A program made the position numbers and the translations under genes. 6,779 nt of DNA from Pseudomonadota bacterium (GTDB lineage Bacteria > Desulfobacterota > WTBG01 > JAGOGO01): the NCBI GenBank assembly GCA_021160085.1, contig JAGHDE010000073.1:1-6779 (forward strand). The letters are read 5' to 3'. The notes under the pieces were generated by a model. That model was not told the origin of the DNA, searched no databases, and was given only the letters and a program-made list of their open reading frames with translations. This document shows, piece by piece, positions 1 through 6,779 of the stretch (its first letter is position 1; the number at the start of each line of letters is the position of its first letter).

Positions 1-71
1 GATTCATTAACGGGATGTCAGGGTGCCGGCTAATTTTTTTGCTTTGTTTGAGCTTTTTGATAAATAAATCC

Positions 72-100
72 TTGACCGATAAAAAAAAATCTGTTATTAA
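72..100 (+). promoter_or_regulatory. Probable sigma-A promoter of the pyr operon
   Basis: A -35 element TTGACC (72-77) is separated by 17 bp from a -10 element TATTAA (95-100). The -10 is preceded by TG at 92-93 with one intervening base, which is the extended -10 arrangement. The spacer contains a run of nine A's. Transcription should start around 106-108, giving a leader of about 187 nt before pyrB that contains the whole attenuator. The -35 matches the consensus at 5 of 6 positions and the -10 at 4 of 6. No other hexamer pair in the first 130 bases looks as good; TTGATA at 57-62 has only a poor -10 partner. The elements are seen directly; the start site is inferred. Confidence 0.6.
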
Positions 101-108
101 AATGAAAA

Positions 109-120
109 TGTTTCGAAACA
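109..120. promoter_or_regulatory. Perfect 12-bp palindrome at the predicted transcription start
   Basis: TGTTTCGAAACA is a perfect inverted repeat with a central CG, placed immediately downstream of the predicted +1. Position and symmetry suit an operator for a dimeric repressor acting by roadblock or by competing with RNA polymerase. I cannot assign it to a known regulator: it is not a clear CodY, LexA or CcpA site. It could also be chance in AT-rich DNA, or form a weak hairpin at the 5' end of the transcript. Confidence 0.3.
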
Positions 121-130
121 GAAAATAAAA

Positions 131-163
131 CCCTTTAACTTAATCCGGTGAGATTAAAAAGGG
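131..163 (+). promoter_or_regulatory. PyrR RNA-binding loop (anti-antiterminator of the pyr attenuator)
   Basis: The RNA folds into a lower stem CCCUUU (131-136) with AAAGGG (158-163). A three-base AAC bulge (137-139) lies on the 5' side only. The upper stem pairs UUAAUC (140-145) with GAUUAA (152-157), and the terminal hexaloop is CGGUGA (146-151). This fits the known PyrR site in both sequence (ARUCCNGNGAGGYU, here AAUCCGGUGAGAUU) and shape (CNGNGA hexaloop, upper stem, 5' internal bulge, lower stem). By family knowledge, UMP-bound PyrR stabilises this hairpin, which blocks the antiterminator and lets the downstream terminator form; PRPP opposes this. No pyrR gene is in the window, so the protein is inferred to be encoded elsewhere, possibly just upstream. 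A possible antiterminator pairs GUGAG (148-152) with CUUAC (211-215) and AAGG (159-162) with CCUU (207-210). Confidence 0.82.
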
Positions 164-274
164 ATGAAGAAATTTATTTATTTAACAAATATCAGCTCTG
201 TGAAAACCTTCTTACAATCAGGTAAGGAGGTTTTTTTTGTGCTCAAAAGAGGCAATGCGAGGATAGAAAGATAG
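164..274 (+). CDS. Possible leader ORF (36 codons) across the attenuator; doubtful
   Basis: An open frame starts at ATG 164 and ends at TAG 272-274, encoding 36 residues. It begins MKKFIYLTNISS and ends in a basic stretch (KRGNARIER). It crosses the whole terminator hairpin. The only Shine-Dalgarno-like bases, AAGGG (159-163), abut the ATG with no spacer and lie in the PyrR loop stem, so initiation at 164 would be poor. Within the same frame, GTG 239 has a perfect AAGGAGG (224-230) eight bases upstream and would give an 11-residue peptide. The peptide resembles nothing I recognise. It could be a leader peptide, a re-initiation device for pyrB, or chance. Confidence 0.15.
   Translation: MKKFIYLTNISSVKTFLQSGKEVFFVLKRGNARIER
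203..238 (+). terminator. Intrinsic terminator of the pyr leader (attenuator)
   Basis: The 5' arm AAAACCTTCTTAC (203-215) pairs with the 3' arm at 222-234 to form a 13-bp stem with one G-U wobble. The loop is AATCAG (216-221), and a run of eight T's spans 231-238. The terminator lies between the promoter with its PyrR loop and pyrB, 56 nt before the pyrB start codon. It therefore acts as a conditional attenuator of the operon and not as the end of an upstream gene. Its 5' arm is also the natural partner for an antiterminator formed with the 3' half of the PyrR loop. Confidence 0.87.
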
Positions 275-294
275 ACTTGGAGCCATAAATACAT

Positions 295-1233
295 ATGAAA
301 CTGAGAACCAAAGACATATTAGGTTTAGAATACTTATCTTCCGAAGAAATTTCTTTTATTTTAGATACAGCCCGGTCCATGAAGAAAATTTCTACCCATA
401 GCACCAAGAAAGTTCCTGCTTTACGGGGAAAGACCATAATCAATCTTTTTTATGAGTCCAGCACCCGGACCCGAACTTCCTTTGAACTGGCGGGAAAGCG
501 ACTTGGCGTTGATGTAATAAATTTCAATTTTTCCACCAGCAGCACGTCAAAAGGGGAGACCTTAAAAGATACAGTTGTTAATCTTCAGGCAATGGATCCG
601 GATATACTTGTTCTTCGCCATTCTGCCCCGGGAACGGCGAAGCTCATTGCTGAGACTGTTGCGGCCTCGGTAATTAACGCTGGTGATGGGGCCCATGAGC
701 ATCCCACGCAGGCGCTTTTAGACCTGCTAACCATAAAAGAAAGTCGAGGGACAATCAAGGGACAGCACGTGGCCATAATCGGAGATATTGCCCATAGTCG
801 AGTGGCTCGCTCTGATATCTGGGGACTTACTAAGATGGGGGCGAAGGTACGAGTAGCAGGACCTCCAACCATGATACCTCCCTGCATTGAAAAGATGGGA
901 GTAAAGGTTTTTTACAGTGTGGATAAGGCAATTCAAGATGTTGACGTCATCATGTGTTTGCGAATCCAGCTTGAACGTCAGAATAAATACCTTCTTCCGT
1001 CGCTTCGAGAGTACGCCCGGTTTTTTGGAATCAACCGGATCAGCCTTAGCCGGGCAAAAGAGAATGTTATGATTATGCACCCGGGGCCTATAAACCGGGG
1101 AGTAGAAATAGCTTCGGAAGTGGCTGACAGTAAGAGCTCTTTCATATTGGGACAGGTTGCTAATGGAGTGGCGGTTCGCATGGCATTGTTTTATTTGCTG
1201 GCAGGAGAGGGTGAAGAAAATGTTACTCATTAA
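295..1233 (+). CDS. pyrB: Aspartate carbamoyltransferase catalytic subunit (EC 2.1.3.2)
   Basis: PyrB transfers the carbamoyl group of carbamoyl phosphate to L-aspartate, giving N-carbamoyl-L-aspartate, the first committed step of pyrimidine synthesis in the cytoplasm. At 312 residues it has normal family length. Visible motifs are the carbamoyl-phosphate loop STRTR (56-60), the loop that a neighbouring subunit contributes to the active site with K86 in SKGETLKDT, R108-H109, HPTQ (136-139), IGDIAHSR (162-169) closing the first domain, LRIQLER (222-228, aspartate side) and HPGPINRG (262-269). The active enzyme is a trimer with shared sites. ATG 295 is the only sensible start: an in-frame TAA lies at 286-288 and the N-terminus fits the family. 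Its Shine-Dalgarno GGAG (279-282) is weak and 12 nt away. No pyrI regulatory-chain gene follows, as expected in Bacillota, so control is mainly by the leader attenuator. The gene overlaps pyrC by 14 nt. Confidence 0.97.
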   Translation: MKLRTKDILGLEYLSSEEISFILDTARSMKKISTHSTKKVPALRGKTIINLFYESSTRTRTSFELAGKRLGVDVINFNFSTSSTSKGETLKDTVVNLQAMDPDILVLRHSAPGTAKLIAETVAASVINAGDGAHEHPTQALLDLLTIKESRGTIKGQHVAIIGDIAHSRVARSDIWGLTKMGAKVRVAGPPTMIPPCIEKMGVKVFYSVDKAIQDVDVIMCLRIQLERQNKYLLPSLREYARFFGINRISLSRAKENVMIMHPGPINRGVEIASEVADSKSSFILGQVANGVAVRMALFYLLAGEGEENVTH

Positions 1234-2545
1234 AAATGGGAGGGTTATTGACCCGGCCAATAAAATTGACGATATTTTAGACATTTTTATCGACAAAGGG
1301 AAAATAATTCGCTTAGCTACCAGTATTGATCCGAAAATGGTAACCGGGGATAGAGGAATAGATAATCAGGGGATAAAAAGCGGGTTACGGATCATCGATC
1401 TGGGAGGAAAAATCATTGCCCCGGGATTTATTGATATGCATACTCATCTGCGGGAGCCAGGTTATGAATCTAAAGAGACTATTGTTACTGGATGTAAGGC
1501 GGCCGCCGCAGGGGGATTTACTGCAGTGGCCTGTATGCCCAATACCAACCCGGTGAATGACAACAAAGTTGTTACTAACTACATAATTAACAGGGCTCTT
1601 CAGGAGGGGGGGGTACGGGTATATCCGATCGGAGCAATTACCCGGGGATTAAAGGGAGAATCCCTAACTGATATTGGGGAGTTAAAAATTGCCGGGGTTG
1701 TAGCTGTGTCAGATGACGGCGAGCCAGTTATGAATGCCGAGATTATGAGGAGAGCTTTGGAGTATGTTAAGTATTTTGATCTACCAGTGATTTCCCATTG
1801 CGAAGACAAAAACCTTTCTCAAAACGGAGATATGCATGAAGGATATGTATCAACCCGGTTGGGTTTGACCGGAATCCCGGCAGCGGCTGAAGATGTTATG
1901 GTGGCAAGGGACATACTTTTAGCGGAGATGACATCGTCTCGCTTACACATTGCCCATGTTTCCACTGCTGGTTCGGTGGACCTGATTCGCAAGGCCAAAG
2001 CCAAGGGGATTTCCATAACTGCTGAAGTAACCCCCCACCATTTTTCGTTAACTGATGAGGAGGTTGCATCATTTGACACCAGAACCAAGGTAAATCCACC
2101 GCTGCGACCCCAGGAACACCTGGAGGCTTTATGCGAAGGGCTCAAAGACGGAACCATCGATGCAATCGCTACTGATCATGCTCCCCATAGTACTGGGGAC
2201 AAAGATGTGGATTATCCATCGGCACCGAATGGCATTGTGGGTTTGGAGACTGCAGTAGCCCTTACCCTAAGCAAACTGGTCCATACCAATATGCTTACCA
2301 TTGATCAGGCAATTACCAAGTTGAGCACAAACCCGGCCCGAATTCTGGGCCTTACGGGCGGATCTATTCAGGAAGGTGGAGATGCTGACTTGACCATTCT
2401 GGACTTGCAAAGAGAGATTACTGTCAATCCTGAAACATTTCAATCCAAAGCAGGGAATACGCCCTTTGAAGGAATGAAGCTTCGGGGAGGGGCGATCATG
2501 ACCATCGTGAGAGGTGTTGTTGTCTGGGAGGCAGAACAAGGGTGA
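1220..2545 (+). CDS. pyrC: Dihydroorotase, class I type (EC 3.5.2.3)
   Basis: PyrC is a zinc amidohydrolase that reversibly cyclises N-carbamoyl-L-aspartate to L-dihydroorotate, the third step of the pathway. The 441-residue protein shows the family signature [10 protein letters not shown] (72-81), with metal ligands H74 and H76. Further signatures are the NTNP segment (108-111), SDDGEP (164-169), ISHCED (191-196, H193), HIAHVST (243-249, H246) and the ATDHAPH motif (317-323, catalytic D319). The start at ATG 1220 gives the standard N-terminus [12 protein letters not shown] and has GAGGG (1207-1211) eight bases upstream. The same frame is open back to ATG 1157, but those extra 21 codons lie inside pyrB and do not look like PyrC. 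The protein is slightly longer than usual, apparently because of extra residues around 38-56 before the first metal motif. A run of eight G's (1606-1613) lies in the gene but the frame is intact through it. It overlaps pyrB by 14 nt and carA by up to 4 nt. Confidence 0.96.
   Translation: MLLIKNGRVIDPANKIDDILDIFIDKGKIIRLATSIDPKMVTGDRGIDNQGIKSGLRIIDLGGKIIAPGFIDMHTHLREPGYESKETIVTGCKAAAAGGFTAVACMPNTNPVNDNKVVTNYIINRALQEGGVRVYPIGAITRGLKGESLTDIGELKIAGVVAVSDDGEPVMNAEIMRRALEYVKYFDLPVISHCEDKNLSQNGDMHEGYVSTRLGLTGIPAAAEDVMVARDILLAEMTSSRLHIAHVSTAGSVDLIRKAKAKGISITAEVTPHHFSLTDEEVASFDTRTKVNPPLRPQEHLEALCEGLKDGTIDAIATDHAPHSTGDKDVDYPSAPNGIVGLETAVALTLSKLVHTNMLTIDQAITKLSTNPARILGLTGGSIQEGGDADLTILDLQREITVNPETFQSKAGNTPFEGMKLRGGAIMTIVRGVVVWEAEQG
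2526..2545 (+). promoter_or_regulatory. Ribosome binding site and ambiguous carA start
   Basis: GGGAGG (2526-2531) lies inside the end of pyrC. It is 10 nt before GTG 2542 and 13 nt before ATG 2545. The pyrC stop TGA (2543-2545) overlaps both, making a compact GTGATG junction typical of translational coupling. Spacing favours GTG; codon preference favours ATG. The protein changes by one residue only. Confidence 0.5.
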
Positions 2546-3690
2546 TGGATAAAAAAGCTATTCTGTTTTTGGAGGATGGAAGGACATTCAAAGGAGAATC
2601 CTTTGGCGCTGAAGGAGAGGCGATTGGAGAGGTGGTCTTCAATACCAGTATGACCGGATACCAGGAGGTTTTGACCGATCCTTCCTATAAAGGACAGATT
2701 GTCACAATGACATATCCTCACATTGGAAACTGCGGGATCAATGAAGAAGATAATGAGTCTGCTCGACCCCATACGGAAGGATTTGTCGTCCGGGAGTACA
2801 TCCCCTATCATTCGAACTGGCGATCCCAGAAAAGTTTAGATGAATTTTTAAAGCAACATGGGGTAGTAGGAATTCAGGGGGTTGATACCAGAGCCCTTAC
2901 GAAACACATCCGTGATGCCGGAGCCCAGCAGGGGATTATTTCCACCTTGGATTTTGATGGTAAAAGCCTTGAAAAAAAGATTGGAGCGGCCCCAAAATTA
3001 GTGGGAAGAGATTTGGTAAAGGAGGTCACCTGTTCTCAGGCTTACGAATGGGATGAAGGGACGTTCTCTTTGTCGGGGAAACCGCAGAAAATTACACAGC
3101 AAGACGGTGATAAGCTTCGTGTTGTGGTGTATGATTTTGGGGTTAAACGGAATATTCTCCGGCACCTGGTTGATCAGAATTGCATCGTTTCTGTTGTTCC
3201 GGCTTCGACTCCTGCTGAGGAAGTCCTCAATTTAAATCCTCACGGGATATGCCTTTCCAATGGACCAGGAGACCCTGAAGGTGTTCCTTACGCAGTGGAA
3301 ACTATAAAAAAATTGATAGGAAAACGGCCTTTATTCGGTATTTGTTTGGGACACCAGATGTTAGGTCTGGCTCTGGGCGGTACGACATACAAACTTAAGT
3401 TTGGCCACCGGGGAGGCAATCAGCCGGTCAAGGATCTCGCTGCCGGAAACATAGCTATTACCGCTCAGAACCACGGATTTTGTGTGGACTACAAGAGCCT
3501 CGATCCGAAAGAGATTTCCGTGACCCACATAAATCTTAACGATCAGACGGTAGAAGGTCTTCGTCATAACCATCTCCCCCTCTTTTCTATCCAATATCAT
3601 CCTGAGGCCTCACCCGGTCCCAATGATGCATCTTATCTTTTCAGACAATTTCGTCACATGATGGAACAGGAAAATGCCAAAGCGAACTGA
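2542..3690 (+). CDS. carA: Carbamoyl phosphate synthetase small subunit (glutaminase; EC 6.3.5.5)
   Basis: CarA hydrolyses glutamine and passes ammonia through a tunnel to CarB for carbamoyl phosphate synthesis. The 382-residue length is normal. The N-terminal CPSase small-chain domain (about 1-150) carries [17 protein letters not shown] (33-49) and the [11 protein letters not shown] segment (57-67). The C-terminal class I glutamine amidotransferase domain (about 191-375) carries SNGPGDP (239-245), the nucleophile C268 in GICLGHQ (266-272), AQNHGF (308-313), and H353 and E355 in QYHPEA, so the Cys-His-Glu triad is complete. The start is GTG 2542 or ATG 2545; either gives the same protein bar one residue. 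The gene sits between pyrC and carB and overlaps both, so this synthetase copy is dedicated to, or at least co-regulated with, pyrimidine synthesis. An arginine-specific copy may exist elsewhere, but that cannot be seen here. Confidence 0.97.
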   Translation: MMDKKAILFLEDGRTFKGESFGAEGEAIGEVVFNTSMTGYQEVLTDPSYKGQIVTMTYPHIGNCGINEEDNESARPHTEGFVVREYIPYHSNWRSQKSLDEFLKQHGVVGIQGVDTRALTKHIRDAGAQQGIISTLDFDGKSLEKKIGAAPKLVGRDLVKEVTCSQAYEWDEGTFSLSGKPQKITQQDGDKLRVVVYDFGVKRNILRHLVDQNCIVSVVPASTPAEEVLNLNPHGICLSNGPGDPEGVPYAVETIKKLIGKRPLFGICLGHQMLGLALGGTTYKLKFGHRGGNQPVKDLAAGNIAITAQNHGFCVDYKSLDPKEISVTHINLNDQTVEGLRHNHLPLFSIQYHPEASPGPNDASYLFRQFRHMMEQENAKAN

Positions 3691-5218
3691 TATAAAGAAA
3701 ATTTTAATCATCGGTTCCGGCCCCATAGTTATAGGTCAGGCCTGCGAATTCGATTATTCCGGGACTCAGGCATGTAGAGCCTTAAAAGAAGAAGGATTTA
3801 ACGTCATTCTGGTCAACAGTAATCCAGCCACCATTATGACTGATCCCGAAATGGCCGATAGCACATACATTGAACCAGTAACGCCGGGAGTTATTGCAGA
3901 GATTATTGCCCAGGAAAATCCTGACAGGACCCCTGGGCAGCTTGCTCTTTTACCCACAATCGGAGGACAGACAGGGCTTAATACGACCATCGCTCTGTCT
4001 AAAAGTGGTGTATTAGATGACTATAACGTTGAAGTCATTGGGGCTAAAATCGGCGCTATAATGAAGGCGGAAGACCGGGAGCTTTTTAAGAATTGCATGG
4101 ACAATTTAGGATTGCGCATGCCTGAAGGAATATTTGTGTATAATATTGAGGAAGCAATCAAAGCTGCTGAGAGCATCGGCTATCCGGTTATTATCCGGCC
4201 GGCTTACAATCTGGGCGGAACCGGAGGAGGAATTGCCTTTTCCCGTCATGAAATGGAGAATGTTTTAAGGTCATTTTTTAGAGATTCCCAGTTCAACCAG
4301 GTGTTAATCGAAAAATCGGTGATAGGGTGGAAAGAATATGAACTGGAAGTCATGAGAGACCTTAATGATAATGTGGTAATTATCTGTTCCATTGAGAACA
4401 TTGATCCCATGGGAATTCACACTGGTGACAGCATCACTGTGGCTCCTGCTCAAACCCTGACCGACAAAGAATATCAGCAGTTGCGAGATGCTTCGATCGG
4501 GATAATTCGGGAGATCGGCGTTGAAACCGGAGGTTCAAATGTTCAGTTTGCCGTCCACCCGGAAACCGGCGAAATGCTTGTTGTCGAAATGAATCCCAGG
4601 GTTTCCCGGAGTTCAGCCCTTGCCTCAAAGGCAACCGGATTTCCCATTGCCAAGATTGCGGCTAAATTGGCAGTAGGGTATACATTAGATGAAATCCCCA
4701 ATGATATTACTCGATACACCAAAGCCTCGTTTGAACCGGTCATAGATTATGTGGTAACCAAAATTCCTCGCTGGTCTTTCGATAAATTTCCTGAAACCGA
4801 TCACACGCTTAATACACAAATGAAGTCGGTAGGAGAAGTGATGTCCATTGGACGCACGTTTAAAGAATCTTTGCAAAAAGCGATTCGTTCTTTGGAGATA
4901 GGATGCTATGGATTAGAAAAAATTCAAAAAAAGGTGTCCCCTGATCTTGATAATGGTAGTTCTGAAAACCGGCAAACGCTTAAGCAGATACGGGAAAAGC
5001 TGCAGATACCCAACTGGGAACGCATTTTTTATATAGGTAAAGCTTTAAGAAGGGGTATGACCATCGACAAAATTCATAAATTAACCAATATTGATACCTG
5101 GTTCTTATTCAACCTGAAGCAGATTATAGATTTAGAAACGGACTTAAGTAAGAAGACGCTCCAAACCATCACTCCTGAACTATACGCAAAGCAAAGCAAT
5201 GGGGATTCAGCGACGTAA
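3674..5218 (+). CDS. carB: Carbamoyl phosphate synthetase large subunit, N-terminal half (frame broken)
   Basis: This is the first half of CarB, which makes carbamoyl phosphate from bicarbonate, ammonia from CarA and two ATP. The start [17 protein letters not shown] is the classic CarB N-terminus, 17 nt inside the end of carA, with AGGA (3668-3671) just upstream. The first ATP-grasp domain (carboxyphosphate synthesis) shows [14 protein letters not shown] (21-34), GGQTGLN (97-103), KAEDR (131-135), [12 protein letters not shown] (175-186), WKEYELEV (219-226), GIHTGDS (247-253) and [10 protein letters not shown] (305-314). The oligomerisation domain follows from about 400. A six-residue segment RTPGQL (85-90) looks like an in-frame insertion relative to the family. 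From about residue 503 the frame is wrong: the last eight or so residues are not CarB-like and TAA follows at 5216-5218. The 514-residue product is about half the normal size of roughly 1070. The frame continues correctly one base back in the next entry. Confidence 0.93.
   Translation: MPKRTDIKKILIIGSGPIVIGQACEFDYSGTQACRALKEEGFNVILVNSNPATIMTDPEMADSTYIEPVTPGVIAEIIAQENPDRTPGQLALLPTIGGQTGLNTTIALSKSGVLDDYNVEVIGAKIGAIMKAEDRELFKNCMDNLGLRMPEGIFVYNIEEAIKAAESIGYPVIIRPAYNLGGTGGGIAFSRHEMENVLRSFFRDSQFNQVLIEKSVIGWKEYELEVMRDLNDNVVIICSIENIDPMGIHTGDSITVAPAQTLTDKEYQQLRDASIGIIREIGVETGGSNVQFAVHPETGEMLVVEMNPRVSRSSALASKATGFPIAKIAAKLAVGYTLDEIPNDITRYTKASFEPVIDYVVTKIPRWSFDKFPETDHTLNTQMKSVGEVMSIGRTFKESLQKAIRSLEIGCYGLEKIQKKVSPDLDNGSSENRQTLKQIREKLQIPNWERIFYIGKALRRGMTIDKIHKLTNIDTWFLFNLKQIIDLETDLSKKTLQTITPELYAKQSNGDSAT
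5179..5215 (+). other. carB: Frameshift site within carB
   Basis: The two carB frames overlap only here: the downstream frame has TGA at 5176-5178 and the upstream frame has TAA at 5216-5218. Reading CTATACGC (5180-5187) as CTATTACGC would yield [19 protein letters not shown], which aligns without gaps to the CarB family in length and pattern. A lost T at about 5183 is therefore the simplest account. GCAAA is repeated in tandem at 5186-5195 (followed by GCAAT), an alternative slippage point, but removing one unit gives a protein two residues too short. An A-AAG tetramer (5188-5191) is the only hint of a ribosomal -1 slip; no X XXY YYZ heptamer is present. Confidence 0.88.
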
Positions 5219-6779
5219 GGTTAGCGGAAATCCTCCAAACCGATGAGATAACGTTCCGCAATTTCCGCAAATCCCTTGGAATCGAAGCGGTATTTAAACT
5301 GGTGGATACCTGTTCTGCTGAATTTGAAGCCTATACCCCTTATTATTACTCTACTTATGAGACCGAGAATGAAGCGAAACCGTCTGAAAAACCAAAAATC
5401 ATGATCCTTGGAGGAGGCCCCAATCGTATCGGCCAAGGGATTGAATTCGATTACTGCTGTGTTCATGGCGCCTTAGCCTTGAAAAAAGAAGGCTATGAGG
5501 TAATTATGGTTAATTGCAATCCGGAAACAGTCTCCACCGATTATGATATTTCCGATCGACTTTACTTTGAGCCCTTAACCAGGGAAGATCTTTTGAACAT
5601 CATTGATCGCGAAAAGCCTTTAGGAGTGATTGTCCAATTCGGGGGACAAACTCCTCTCAATTTAGCCATTCCCTTGAAAGAGCAGGGGGTGAATATTCTC
5701 GGAACCGACCCGGAAGATATTGATTTGGCTGAGGATCGGGAACGTTTTTCGGCAATAATTCGAAAGTTAGGATTGGAACAGCCAAGAAGCGGATGCGCGA
5801 GTTCATATTTTGAGGCCCAAAAAATTGCTGAGGATGTCGGATACCCTGTTGTGGTGAGGCCCTCTTATGTTTTAGGGGGTCGATCCATGGAGATTGTTTA
5901 CGATGAAGATACCTTGAAAGTATATATGAATAAGGCGGTAACCGTTTCCTCGGACCGGCCGATTTTAATTGATAAGTTTTTGGAGGATGCCATTGAGGTT
6001 GATGTGGATGCAGTGGCTGACGGGCAGAAGGTGGTTGTGGCCGGGATCATGGAACATATTGAAGAGGCGGGGGTCCATTCAGGGGACAGCGCGTGTGTTT
6101 TGCCCCCCTACACAATTAATGAAGATCTCATCAACATTATCAAACAAAACACCTACGCCCTGGGCAAAGCGCTCAAGGTACGTGGTCTTATGAACATCCA
6201 GTATGCTATTAAAAATGATCAGGTGTTTGTTTTAGAAGTGAACCCCCGAGCTTCTCGAACCATTCCCTTTGTCAGTAAAGCGACCGGAGTACCGTGGGCT
6301 AAGGTTGCCTCGCTGGTTATGGTTGGGCGCTCTTTAGAGGAGTTGGGAATTGATAGTGAAAAAGAAGTTGAACATGTTGCTGTAAAGGAATCGGTATTTC
6401 CGTTCAATAAATTTCCCGGGGTAGATTCAGTGTTAGGTCCGGAGATGAAATCTACCGGCGAGGTGATGGGGATTGATGATGATTTTGGAATTGCTTTCAG
6501 CAAAGGGCAGATGGGTGCCGGCCAAGGTCTTCCTCTTGGAAAGAAATTTGGGGGGACCGTTTTTATAAGTGTCAAAAATAAAGATAAACGGGTCATTGTA
6601 TTTATTGCCAAAAAAATTTATGAACTGGGGTTCAAAATTGTTACAACAAAAGGGACCGGAAATGCGTTACGTAAGCATGGAATTCTTGTGACTGAAGTTA
6701 TTGGAAAGGTTGGAGAAAAAGGCCGGGGTAATGTCTTGGATCGAATAGTTCGTTTGGAGGTAGATATGATTATAAATAC
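5179..6779 (+). CDS. carB: Carbamoyl phosphate synthetase large subunit, C-terminal half (-1 frame, runs off window)
   Basis: This frame is open from just after a TGA at 5176-5178 to the window edge, about 533 codons with no stop. It resumes the CarB oligomerisation domain with [14 protein letters not shown] and continues through [20 protein letters not shown]. The second ATP-grasp domain phosphorylates carbamate. It shows [17 protein letters not shown] (5407-5460), [29 protein letters not shown] and EVNPRASRT (6235-6261). The C-terminal MGS-like allosteric domain begins near 6553 (GTVFISV) and has [11 protein letters not shown]. The window ends at IINT, in the region that binds allosteric nucleotides such as UMP, with roughly 40-55 residues missing. 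The first ATG in this frame is 5401, inside the first strand of the ATP-grasp domain and without a Shine-Dalgarno; GTG 5302 also lacks one. An independently translated, naturally split half is therefore unlikely. Conservation is complete and no second lesion is seen. Confidence 0.93.

Noticed and set aside
6..40. Possible weak terminator of an upstream gene (ATTA..CGG paired with CCG..TAAT, then T's).
   Set aside because: There are only two short helices with an asymmetric internal loop and a 12-base loop. The T-run (34-40) is good but the stem is not convincing, and no upstream gene tail is recognisable in 1-33.
103..129. Eight-codon frame starting near the transcription start (ATG 103).
   Set aside because: It begins at or before the predicted +1, has no ribosome site and is too short to support.
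1157..1219. Longer pyrC start at ATG 1157.
   Set aside because: The extra 21 residues lie entirely within pyrB and do not resemble PyrC. ATG 1220 has a Shine-Dalgarno and the family N-terminus.
727..1296. 189-codon open frame on the minus strand.
   Set aside because: It is antisense to the conserved pyrB coding region and the protein looks like a shadow translation, with no recognisable motif or ribosome site.
5969..6193. 74-codon forward open frame inside the second half of carB.
   Set aside because: It lies in a different frame from the strongly conserved ATP-grasp sequence and is an out-of-frame shadow.
5401..6779. Naturally split CarB with the second half started independently at ATG 5401.
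   Set aside because: Genuinely split CarB halves are known in a few lineages. Here the conserved sequence begins some 70 codons before that ATG in the same frame, there is no Shine-Dalgarno, and the break needs only one base.

Overview
The window holds the front part of a bacterial de novo pyrimidine (UMP) biosynthesis operon, all on the + strand. The order is a regulatory leader, then pyrB (aspartate carbamoyltransferase), pyrC (dihydroorotase), carA and carB (small and large subunits of glutamine-dependent carbamoyl phosphate synthetase). The window ends inside carB. The gene order, the lack of a pyrI gene after pyrB, the PyrR-type RNA element in the leader, the moderately AT-rich sequence with A/T-rich non-coding DNA, and the protein sequences all point to Bacillota (Firmicutes), most likely a clostridial-class organism. 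The exact lineage is inference.

Layout. Bases 1-71 show no recognisable gene. A good sigma-A-type promoter with an extended -10 lies at 72-100. A perfect 12-bp palindrome (109-120) sits at the predicted transcription start. Next comes a near-textbook PyrR binding loop (131-163), whose terminal hexaloop fits CNGNGA. A strong intrinsic terminator follows (203-238), and pyrB starts 56 nt after it. This is the architecture of a UMP/PyrR-controlled transcription attenuator. The leader also contains a 36-codon ORF running through the terminator, and a perfect Shine-Dalgarno sequence buried in the terminator's 3' arm. Both may be chance.

From pyrB on, every gene overlaps the next: 14 nt at pyrB/pyrC, 1-4 nt at pyrC/carA and 17 nt at carA/carB. 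This implies one transcript with translational coupling. CarA and CarB make carbamoyl phosphate from glutamine, bicarbonate and 2 ATP. PyrB condenses it with aspartate, and PyrC cyclises carbamoyl aspartate to dihydroorotate. The later steps (pyrK, pyrD, pyrF, pyrE) are probably encoded beyond the right edge.

The main anomaly is in carB. The reading frame breaks near 5180-5190 and stops at 5216-5218, yet the rest of the protein continues perfectly conserved in the -1 frame to the window's end. One missing T (CTATACGC where CTATTACGC is expected) would restore a normal CarB. A sequencing/assembly error or a very recent mutation is the simplest explanation. I found no undescribed system here; the pathway genes themselves are ordinary.
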